The notes under the pieces were generated by a model. It saw only the letters and a program-made list of their open reading frames with translations. It was not told the origin of the DNA and searched no databases. A stretch of 44,104 bases of DNA from an uncultured Collinsella sp. (GTDB lineage Bacteria > Actinomycetota > Coriobacteriia > Coriobacteriales > Coriobacteriaceae): assembly GCA_902470925.1 (NCBI GenBank), contig CABRIF010000005.1, forward strand, positions 1 to 44,104, given 5' to 3'. This document shows, piece by piece, positions 8,293-15,357 of the stretch. Every line of letters begins with the position of its first letter. The stretch's first letter is position 1. The position numbers were made by a program, and so were the translations under genes.

Positions 8293-8835
8293 ATGTCCGT
8301 CTACGATTACAGCGTCCAAACGCCTGCAGGTGAAGATATCTCGCTCGGCAACTTCAAGAACAAGGTCATGCTCATTGTGAACACGGCGACCGGCTGCGGG
8401 TTCACGCCTCAGTACGAGGCCCTGGAGTCCATGTACCACGACCTGCACGACCAAGGGTTCGAGATCATCGACATTCCCTGCAACCAATTCGCCAATCAGA
8501 CCCCCGGCACCGACGAGGAGATTCACGAGTTCTGTACCCTGCACTACCAAACTGAGTTCCCTCAGATGAAGAAGTCCGAGGTCAACGGTGACAATCAGCT
8601 TCCGCTCTACGCGTTCCTCAAGTCGCAGAAGGGCTTCGAGGGATTCGGCAAGGGCGCGAAGGCGCTGGCGATGTCGGCCATGTTGAAGGGGATTGACCGC
8701 AATTACAAGCAGAATCCCGACATCAAGTGGAACTTCACCAAGTTCCTGGTGGACCGCACGGGCACCGTGGTCGAGCGCTTTGAGCCGACCGCTTCGATGG
8801 ACTCGGTGCGTGCGGCGGTTGAGAAGCTGCTCTAG
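8293..8835 (+). CDS. gpx: Glutathione peroxidase family protein
   Basis: A 180-residue thiol peroxidase of the glutathione peroxidase family, reducing hydroperoxides in the cytosol. Bacterial Cys-type members usually use thioredoxin as reductant. Seen: the peroxidatic Cys35 in NTATGCGFTPQY, the glutamine of the catalytic site in PCNQFANQ, and the tryptophan and asparagine in WNFTKFL. Full length for the family. GAAGGGAG five bases before the ATG at 8293 fixes the start. It is followed by ohrR in the same direction, and its promoter carries an OhrR-like operator, so induction by organic peroxide through OhrR is likely (inference). Confidence 0.95.
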   Translation: MSVYDYSVQTPAGEDISLGNFKNKVMLIVNTATGCGFTPQYEALESMYHDLHDQGFEIIDIPCNQFANQTPGTDEEIHEFCTLHYQTEFPQMKKSEVNGDNQLPLYAFLKSQKGFEGFGKGAKALAMSAMLKGIDRNYKQNPDIKWNFTKFLVDRTGTVVERFEPTASMDSVRAAVEKLL

Positions 8836-8887
8836 CGTTCGTCGAAATTCAACCCCTCGCGCTGCGAACAATTCCCATACGCTATCA

Positions 8888-8917
8888 TGGCGGTACGGTC
8901 CCGTTGCCGTACCGCCA
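8888..8917 (+). terminator. Perfect 11-bp hairpin between gpx and ohrR
   Basis: Arms TGGCGGTACGG and its complement with an 8-base loop. There is no T tract, so it may be a U-less terminator of gpx or an operator for ohrR. Its place between the genes fits either. Confidence 0.5.
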
Positions 8918-8943
8918 GCTCTCTTATACCGAGGACCCATTTC

Positions 8944-9372
8944 ATGCCCGAACGCGATAACAGCCTCAAGCTCGACCAGCAACTCTGCTTTCCTTTATAC
9001 GCAGCGGCGCGCAAGGTGGTGGGCGCCTACACGCCCCTCCTGCGGCCCCTGGGTCTTACTTATACGCAGTACCTGGTGCTTTTGGTGTTGTGGGAGCGCG
9101 ACGGCATCAGCGTGGGGACTCTTGGGAAACGCTTGCATCTCGACAGCGGGACCCTGACACCGGTTCTCAAACGGCTCCAGGCATCCGGGCTGATCGAACG
9201 CCGCCGAGCCGCTGACGACGAGCGCGTGGTGACGGTGTTTTTGACCGAGCGGGGAGCTGACCTCAAGGCCCAGGCTCGCGACATTCCCGAGCGCATGCAA
9301 GCCTGTTTTGATATTGCCCCCGACGAGGCACGCGAACTCTATACCATCCTGCATCACATCATCGACGCGTAG
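8944..9372 (+). CDS. ohrR: MarR-family organic peroxide sensor OhrR
   Basis: A 142-residue winged-helix repressor of the MarR family, OhrR type. In the family, a single reactive cysteine near the N-terminus is oxidised by organic hydroperoxide and the dimer leaves DNA. Seen: LKLDQQLCFPLYAAAR, with Cys15 in the same position and context as the sensing cysteine of Bacillus OhrR; the recognition helix region HLDSGTLTPVLKRL; and the wing with DDERVV. The ATG at 8944 has GAGGAC upstream; an earlier in-frame start would add 19 unrelated residues. The neighbouring peroxidase is the obvious target, unlike the usual ohr gene, which is not seen here. Confidence 0.92.
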   Translation: MPERDNSLKLDQQLCFPLYAAARKVVGAYTPLLRPLGLTYTQYLVLLVLWERDGISVGTLGKRLHLDSGTLTPVLKRLQASGLIERRRAADDERVVTVFLTERGADLKAQARDIPERMQACFDIAPDEARELYTILHHIIDA

Positions 9373-9409
9373 CTGTATCCCGTGCGGCCTTGGTTGCACG
9401 GGATACAGC
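9372..9409 (+). terminator. Perfect 14-bp hairpin after ohrR
   Basis: Arms 9372-9385 (GCTGTATCCCGTGC) and 9396-9409 with a 10-base loop begin in the stop codon of ohrR. No T tract follows. The position supports transcription termination. Confidence 0.65.
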
Positions 9410-9488
9410 CTCATGTGGAGAGTCCGTGGGCATATCTCTCGTGAAATCGGCGCAACGCATGTATGCCGACACACAAGGGGCCCGCCCC

Positions 9489-9538
9489 AGCTTGCCAATT
9501 TAGATTCCGGCAAGCTCACACCGTGATAACGGCAAGCT
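9489..9538. promoter_or_regulatory. Three GGCAAGCT sites upstream of the pilin gene
   Basis: AGCTTGCC at 9489-9496 is inverted relative to GGCAAGCT at 9509-9516 and 9531-9538. The spacing of 20 and 22 bases is close to two helical turns. They lie 114-163 bases before the adhesin start, so they may be operator half-sites for an unidentified regulator. The rest of the 9410-9651 gap shows nothing else I can name. Confidence 0.4.
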
Positions 9539-9651
9539 ATTTGTTCGACCACCCGGGATTTCATACCAGATTCGGCCCCTAAGCTCAGGTATCCGGCGGC
9601 GTTGGGCCGCGCGGGCGCTACACAGCGCATCGACCGCGAGGAGGGACCGGT

Positions 9652-12600
9652 ATGAGAAAGAGGTCACGAGGCAGGACGCAACGCCATCGAGATATGCGGA
9701 CATGGCTGAGACTCGCCACCTGTTGGATGACGGGTGTACGACGGATGTGTCGGCCGTTGATTCGCATGTCGATGAACACCAACCGCATCGTCGCCGCGCT
9801 TTTGATTACCGCGTTGTCTGTGGGCCCGTTTATGGCGCTTGCAGGATCGAGCGTTGCCCACGGCGATGAAGCACCCGCCTCCGAAGCACGCGAGCTGATT
9901 ACCGGAACGTGCACGGTGTCGGCCCCGCCGCCGGGAACCCAGGTTGTTACTGGGCAGACCATCACGATGCCCGACGGGAAGACGCTGCCGGCATTTTGCT
10001 ACGAACGGGACTGGCTGCAAAAACCCGATCATAACTGGTATGTGTGGCCGACAGCCGGGACCTATCCGTTCACGGCCACCAGAAACGACAACGGTACGTA
10101 TTTCGTATTGGTCCACTCGCAGGACGCACCGCCGTTCAACGGCGTCAACGTTCCCGGCTATCCGCGGCAGCAGGTCTACACACCCGAATGGCCGGTCGAT
10201 GTCCATGTGAACTTCTCCAAGACATCGGCTGACGCCTCGTTTACCCAGGGCAACCAAGAATACGCCTACGCCGGGGCCGTATACGACATCTTCGAGGAGA
10301 GCACCGGAAGCAAAGCGGCTACCATCACCACCGATGAGACGGGACGCGCGAGCTGCACCTTGAAGGCCAATACGCGCTACTACGCCATCGAGACGAAGGC
10401 GCCCGCCGGATTCACCTTGAACCCCGAGCGCGTTTCATTTACGACCGGCAAAGACACCATGGACATCACGCTTGCAGATGCCCCAGGGCGTGTGATCCTG
10501 CGCATCGTCAAGCGCGACTCGGCGACCGGCGGACAGGCGCAGGCAGGTGCATCCCTTGCGGGTGCGGAGTACAAAGTGGTCGACGCCCGCGGCGTCGCCC
10601 ATACCGGAACCACCGATGAGGCAGGGACGCTCAGGTTCGACAACCTGCCCCTGGGGCGTATCGTAGTGACCGAAACGAAAGCGCCCGCCGGCTACAAGCT
10701 CGATACGACCCCGCACGAGTACTACGTGCGCGCCGATGCGCTCAACACGGAAGGGGTTGTTACGCTTGAACCTGAGCGGGACTTCTCTGAGCACGTCATC
10801 GCCTTCGATCTTGAGATCGCGAAGTTCAAGAACGACCCGAGTTCCGAGGGAAGCGGGGTGCGCTGGCCCGCAGAGGGCGTGCAGTTTGAGATCGTGAGCA
10901 ACAGCACCGACCGCGTGGTGACAACCCTCACCACCGATAAGTATGGATTCGCCCAAACGCCTGCGGACGCCTGGTATGGCGACGGCACACGGCCGACCGG
11001 CGTTTCGGGATCGATTCCCTATGACCAGAAGGGTTACACCGTGCGTGAGGTTGCCTCCACCGTACCCGATGGCTATGAGCGGATGGACGATTTCACCATC
11101 GAACCCGACCAGATGGCCGATGGCGTTCGCCTGAAATACATCATCGAGAACGCCACCGCCGGCACTCGGCTGCAGATCGTTAAGAAGGACGCCTCCAGCA
11201 ACCAGACGGTCCCCCTCGCAGGATTCACCTTCCGCCTGCTCGATAAGGACAAGAACCCCATCGCCCAGGAAGCGTGGTACCCGAACCATGTTGAGCTGAC
11301 CGAATTCACCACCGATGACAGCGGGTGCGTCACGCTACCCGAGAAGCTCATACCCGGCACGTATTACATCGAAGAGCGCGCCGTCCAACCGCCGTACCTG
11401 CTGAACGGAACCTTGAAAAAGGTGACGCTTGGCGGCACACAAGGGCCCGTTGCCGTTGTGGCGTTCTCGAATGTGCAGGCCACCGGTCAGGCACATTTTG
11501 TGAAGACATGCGCCGATGATGGCAGCGCGCTCGCCGGCGCCGAGTTCGATGTCGTGGCGCAGGAGCAGATAACGAGCCCCGATGGCAGCGTGCAGGCCGT
11601 GGCGGGCGAGGTGGTCGATCACGTTGTCACCGATACGAACGGGAAGGCCGCAACGAGCAAGCTCCCCCTCGGTACCGGGACGGCCTCCTATGCGTTTGTT
11701 GAGACGAAGACCCCTGAGGGTCATGCGCTGGACACCACACCGCATCCCTTTACCCTGAGCTATGCCGATCAGGATACCGAGGTGGTCATGGCCGAGGTCT
11801 CCGTGAGCAATGTACCCACGGAGCTGCACGTGGACAAGCGTATCGCCGGGCGCGATGAGCCGCTTGGAGGGGCGACCTTCGCATTGTGGAATCAGGAGGA
11901 TGAAATTCCGCTTGCCCAAGATGACGAGGTAACCCATGCGTTCGCCCTCCGCGCAGACGAAGCCGACCACGAGGTATCTCTCACGCTAACGGGCGATGAC
12001 GCGCAGATTCCGCTTGTCTGGCAGGAAGAGAACCGGGCATACGTCGCCACCGGCCTCACCGGACCGGCAACCGTCACCGTTGACGGTAAGGACGTAGGGC
12101 CCGTTCGCATCGAGGGCAAAACGTATGCGCGGCTGCATGCCGGGACTGTTGAGACGCTCCCCATCCTGCTGCGTGGCTCCAAAGAGCCGACAAGCCACAC
12201 CACCGATGACACCGGAGCGTTCAAGGTGGACCATCTGGATACAGGGACGTGGAAGCTCATAGAGACGAAAGCCCCCGACGGCTATGTGCCTGACGGCGCC
12301 ACTTATTCGTTCACCGTGGACGAAAATGGCCTGGTCGAGGGGCATGCAGCGCATTCCTTGACGGTGCAGAACGACTACACGAAGGTTGATATCAGCAAGC
12401 GCGATATAACCAACGAAGAGGAGCTTGCCGGCGCGCATCTTATCTTGACCGACGCGGAAGGAACCATACTCGATGAATGGGTGTCGGACGGCACGCCCCA
12501 TCGCATCGAGATGTTGAAGCCGGGCATCTACACCCTCACCGAACGCATGACGCCCCACTCCTATGACCAAACCCATGCCATCACCTTTACCGTATACGAG

Positions 12601-13866
12601 ACGGGCGAGGTGCAGCAGGTCGTGATGTACGACGAACCCATCGAGATCGAGGGGAGCATCGACAAGCGGCAGGAGATCGCCGACCCGGTGGCGGCCATGA
12701 CCGAGGCGAATGGAGATGGAGAGAATCGGGCCGAGGTAAAAACCTCTGAGGACGGAACCTTCTCGTACAACATCGATGCGCAGTCAACCAGCTCGACCTG
12801 GACCGACGAGTTTACCGTGACCGATGAGATCGCCGGGGCCGAGGCGGGTCTTGCGGTACTCGACCACGTTGACACGCCGCAAGGCTCGCGGGATTTCGAC
12901 GGCCTGCTCAATGTGTGGTACCGCACGAACCTCACCCCCGCCGACTATCAAGATCCTTCCGGGGCGAACGCCACACTCGAAGATGGGCACGAAAACCCGT
13001 GGCTGCACGACGCCAGCACGCAGGACACCGTAGGGGATGACGGGAGAGCCGTTAACTATACCGGTTGGAAGCTGTGGCAGAAGGAGGTCAGCTCAGCTGA
13101 GAGCACCAGACTCGATGTAGAAGACCTGCAGCTGGAAGAGGGTGAAACCGTTACCGCCGTGCGCTTTGAGTATGGACGGGTTGAGGCGGGTTTTACCACG
13201 CGACCAGACGGATGGGACCGCGAGGACCTCAAGCACGAACATGATGACCTGAACGACATCGCATCCACTCACAAGGGAGCAACCTTTATGGACCAGAACA
13301 CACTCCTGGTGACACGGGGCGACGGATCGGTCATCGAGATGACGCAACAGGAGCTCGACGCCTGCGCCGATGGAGGCGGATACCTCATCGACCCTGATGG
13401 AGATGGCGCACCGGAGTTCATCCCCTTTGAACAGGTTTCAACCCCCGCCGGCACCAGCCACGCCTTCGCTCCCGCCATCCTCACCCTGCATGTCACCGAT
13501 GCCTACCACGCTGGTGCCACGCTCGAAAACGGTGCACGCGTGGACCTCTACCGCAATGGCGGTGGAGGCAACCTGGAGGACCATGACTCAGACGGCGTCG
13601 TTCAGACGCCGAAGACCTTCCTAATCCCCCTCGACCAAACGGGCGCAAGCGGCATCTTCGCCATACTTGCCGCAGTCGCGACGGTTGGGGCCGTGCTGCT
13701 CATGCGGCAGCCCCGACACAACGATTGCAACAGGAATGGGTTGAAACGATTGGCCGTCAAGCAGCCTTCGCTGAAGCGACGGATACGAGCAGCGGGACCC
13801 CGACTGCGCGACCCCAGCCATGCACGCCACCCCGCAGCGCGACGCTTCTCGCGGCGGCGCGCGTAG
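9652..13866 (+). CDS. SpaA/Cna_B-repeat surface adhesin or pilin
   Basis: A 1404-residue secreted, wall-anchored protein. A long basic N-terminus leads into a hydrophobic signal core at about residues 45-65 (VAALLITALSV). Then come at least six prealbumin-like Cna_B/SpaA repeats, each ending in an E-x-x-x-P-x-G-Y type strand: ETKAPAGF, ETKAPAGY, VETKTPEGH, IETKAPDGY and more degenerate copies. Such repeats usually form internal Lys-Asn/Asp isopeptide bonds. A C-terminal hydrophobic helix follows LDQTG at residues 1327-1331, a variant of LPxTG with Asp for Pro. After the helix there is an Arg-rich tail of about 50 residues, much longer than normal. GGAGGG precedes the ATG. The sortase gene follows by 80 bases and is the likely partner. 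Confidence 0.9.
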   Translation: MRKRSRGRTQRHRDMRTWLRLATCWMTGVRRMCRPLIRMSMNTNRIVAALLITALSVGPFMALAGSSVAHGDEAPASEARELITGTCTVSAPPPGTQVVTGQTITMPDGKTLPAFCYERDWLQKPDHNWYVWPTAGTYPFTATRNDNGTYFVLVHSQDAPPFNGVNVPGYPRQQVYTPEWPVDVHVNFSKTSADASFTQGNQEYAYAGAVYDIFEESTGSKAATITTDETGRASCTLKANTRYYAIETKAPAGFTLNPERVSFTTGKDTMDITLADAPGRVILRIVKRDSATGGQAQAGASLAGAEYKVVDARGVAHTGTTDEAGTLRFDNLPLGRIVVTETKAPAGYKLDTTPHEYYVRADALNTEGVVTLEPERDFSEHVIAFDLEIAKFKNDPSSEGSGVRWPAEGVQFEIVSNSTDRVVTTLTTDKYGFAQTPADAWYGDGTRPTGVSGSIPYDQKGYTVREVASTVPDGYERMDDFTIEPDQMADGVRLKYIIENATAGTRLQIVKKDASSNQTVPLAGFTFRLLDKDKNPIAQEAWYPNHVELTEFTTDDSGCVTLPEKLIPGTYYIEERAVQPPYLLNGTLKKVTLGGTQGPVAVVAFSNVQATGQAHFVKTCADDGSALAGAEFDVVAQEQITSPDGSVQAVAGEVVDHVVTDTNGKAATSKLPLGTGTASYAFVETKTPEGHALDTTPHPFTLSYADQDTEVVMAEVSVSNVPTELHVDKRIAGRDEPLGGATFALWNQEDEIPLAQDDEVTHAFALRADEADHEVSLTLTGDDAQIPLVWQEENRAYVATGLTGPATVTVDGKDVGPVRIEGKTYARLHAGTVETLPILLRGSKEPTSHTTDDTGAFKVDHLDTGTWKLIETKAPDGYVPDGATYSFTVDENGLVEGHAAHSLTVQNDYTKVDISKRDITNEEELAGAHLILTDAEGTILDEWVSDGTPHRIEMLKPGIYTLTERMTPHSYDQTHAITFTVYETGEVQQVVMYDEPIEIEGSIDKRQEIADPVAAMTEANGDGENRAEVKTSEDGTFSYNIDAQSTSSTWTDEFTVTDEIAGAEAGLAVLDHVDTPQGSRDFDGLLNVWYRTNLTPADYQDPSGANATLEDGHENPWLHDASTQDTVGDDGRAVNYTGWKLWQKEVSSAESTRLDVEDLQLEEGETVTAVRFEYGRVEAGFTTRPDGWDREDLKHEHDDLNDIASTHKGATFMDQNTLLVTRGDGSVIEMTQQELDACADGGGYLIDPDGDGAPEFIPFEQVSTPAGTSHAFAPAILTLHVTDAYHAGATLENGARVDLYRNGGGGNLEDHDSDGVVQTPKTFLIPLDQTGASGIFAILAAVATVGAVLLMRQPRHNDCNRNGLKRLAVKQPSLKRRIRAAGPRLRDPSHARHPAARRFSRRRA

Positions 13867-13945
13867 CAGCAGGGAGCCGAGCGCATGGAGGACATGCCAT
13901 CCCGAAGCACTGACACCTACCCAAGCTGACGGAAAGGAGTAACAC

Positions 13946-14662
13946 GTGCCACGACATCCCCAACGAAGACGTTTTGGACGGTTGCTCCTTCCTCTTGCCG
14001 CCGTCATATCGTTCGCTTGCCTGGTCGCCTTCCTGATGCCACGCACGATCAGCGACCTGGCATACCAACGAATCGATGTGACGGACGTCCACGATGATCT
14101 GTATAGCACGGATGACATCAACCCGGATTTCGCCGGATGGCTCCGCGTTGAGAACACCGCAATCGATTACCCCGCCGTGTATCAGCGCCCCTCCGACCCT
14201 CAAGGGTTTTACCTGAACCATGACTTTTGGCGCAGGCCATCCGAAGCCGGGTGTCCATACCTCCAACAGGGAGTAGCGGCAGGCAGTGACCACGTCATGG
14301 TGTTCGGGCATCATCTCGGCCTCACGGGAGGGATGTTCACCGAGCTCCATGATGCATTCGGCCAGAAACGCTTTGAGACTCTCGGAACGCTCCGCTGGCT
14401 GCCGAGAGACGGAGATGAACGCTCATTCAGACCGTTTTGCGCGATGCGCGTTGACAAGACCTACGAGCACATCCAGCGTTATCGATTCGATCGGCAGGAG
14501 GATATCGCCTCTTGGCTTCAAACGCTCGCTGAAGAGGCGTCCGCTAAACAGGCGAGCTGGAAGGAGATGGCAGCGCAGGCCCGGCAAGTCATGACGCTCA
14601 TCACGTGCGCCGACGCACGTCGAGGCGGGCGGAATCGGACCCTTGTCGTCTTCGTCCGCTAA
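13946..14662 (+). CDS. Class B sortase
   Basis: A 238-residue membrane-anchored cysteine transpeptidase that joins sorting-signal proteins to the cell wall or to each other. Seen: one N-terminal membrane segment (about residues 11-31), the class B-like region with GWLRVENTAIDYPAVYQ and a YLNHDF segment, catalytic His122 in VFGHH, catalytic Cys221 in TLITC, and Arg231 in RNRTLVVF. Length is normal for the class. The GTG at 13946 has AAGGAG six bases upstream. It follows the SpaA-type protein on the same strand, so that protein is its most likely substrate; a dedicated sortase next to its pilin is common in Gram-positive bacteria. Confidence 0.93.
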   Translation: MPRHPQRRRFGRLLLPLAAVISFACLVAFLMPRTISDLAYQRIDVTDVHDDLYSTDDINPDFAGWLRVENTAIDYPAVYQRPSDPQGFYLNHDFWRRPSEAGCPYLQQGVAAGSDHVMVFGHHLGLTGGMFTELHDAFGQKRFETLGTLRWLPRDGDERSFRPFCAMRVDKTYEHIQRYRFDRQEDIASWLQTLAEEASAKQASWKEMAAQARQVMTLITCADARRGGRNRTLVVFVR

Positions 14663-14940
14663 TCGCTCCCGTCAAGCGACCCGATGGAATCAAGCTCAGC
14701 ACGCTGCGCTTTTTCATCGGCGATGCGCTCCGCACGGACATCTGCCGGCGTCGACCAGCGCTGGCCGAGATAATATGACGCGCCGACACCGAGCAAGATG
14801 GCAGCGACAACACCGATTAGATAGGCAACCCAATGCCTCTTTATGAACGCGCCCACGGCCCCTCCCAGCAACACGCGCTGTGTGCGTTCCCTTATTTTGT
14901 CATTTTTTCTCGGGAACGGGTACACGAGATATACCGTCAC
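14659..14940 (-). CDS. Small single-span membrane protein, unknown
   Basis: A protein of 93 residues (or 65 from a GTG at 14856 that has GGAGG close upstream). It carries a hydrophobic helix of about 22 residues (VAYLIGVVAAILLGVGASYYLG), then a charged C-terminal helix rich in Ala, Glu and Arg. It has no recognised domain. It sits convergent to the sortase, sharing four bases at the stops, and divergent from the glutaredoxin gene. The clear membrane span and codon use support a real gene, but no function can be given. Confidence 0.55.
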   Translation of the reverse strand: MTVYLVYPFPRKNDKIRERTQRVLLGGAVGAFIKRHWVAYLIGVVAAILLGVGASYYLGQRWSTPADVRAERIADEKAQRAELDSIGSLDGSD

Positions 14941-14961
14941 TCTACACCGAAAGGATTACTC

Positions 14962-15201
14962 ATGGCGAGCACATACGAACTCTTTTATAAACCCACGTGT
15001 CCATTCTGCCTGAAAGTTATCGACTACATGAACCGCGCCGGCATCGAACTGCCCATGCGCGACATCGTTTCCGACCCTTCCGCACTCGAGAAGCTTGTCG
15101 AGGTCGGCGGCAAGAGGCAGGTCCCCTGCCTGTTCATCGACGGGAAGCCGATGTATGAGTCCGACGACATCATCGCCTACCTGAAAGAGCATGTTGCCTA
15201 G
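14962..15201 (+). CDS. Glutaredoxin-like / GST N-terminal-domain thiol protein
   Basis: A 79-residue thioredoxin-fold protein of glutaredoxin size. Seen: a redox-type CPFC motif at residues 13-16 after a beta strand (YELFYKPT), the cis-proline strand QVPCLFIDG, and the YESDDIIAYL helix shared with glutaredoxins and GST N-terminal domains. It presumably acts as a cytosolic thiol-disulfide reductant; whether glutathione is the partner cannot be told. AAAGGA six bases before the ATG fixes the start. It stands alone and converges on the M28 gene across a hairpin. Confidence 0.88.
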   Translation: MASTYELFYKPTCPFCLKVIDYMNRAGIELPMRDIVSDPSALEKLVEVGGKRQVPCLFIDGKPMYESDDIIAYLKEHVA

Positions 15202-15294
15202 CGACTCGAAATGAATCGTCGGGGACAAGGCAGCATAGCCTTGGATTCGACATCGAGCGATGTTCTTCCGATTCGGCCAGCATATACCTATATG

Positions 15295-15332
15295 AAGCGA
15301 GCCCGCAGACGTTATCGCCTGCGGGCTCGCTT
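15295..15332. terminator. 14-bp hairpin between convergent genes
   Basis: Arms 15295-15308 (AAGCGAGCCCGCAG) and 15319-15332 with a 10-base loop. It lies between the stops of the glutaredoxin and M28 genes. It is symmetrical and U-less, and is probably a two-way terminator. Confidence 0.65.
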
Positions 15333-15357
15333 GGTCTCAATCGGACTGCACGGCTTG

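Noticed and set aside
9652..13866. N-terminal thioester adhesin domain suggested by FCYERDW
   Set aside because: Only the Cys context is suggestive; I cannot see the partner glutamine, so I do not claim it.
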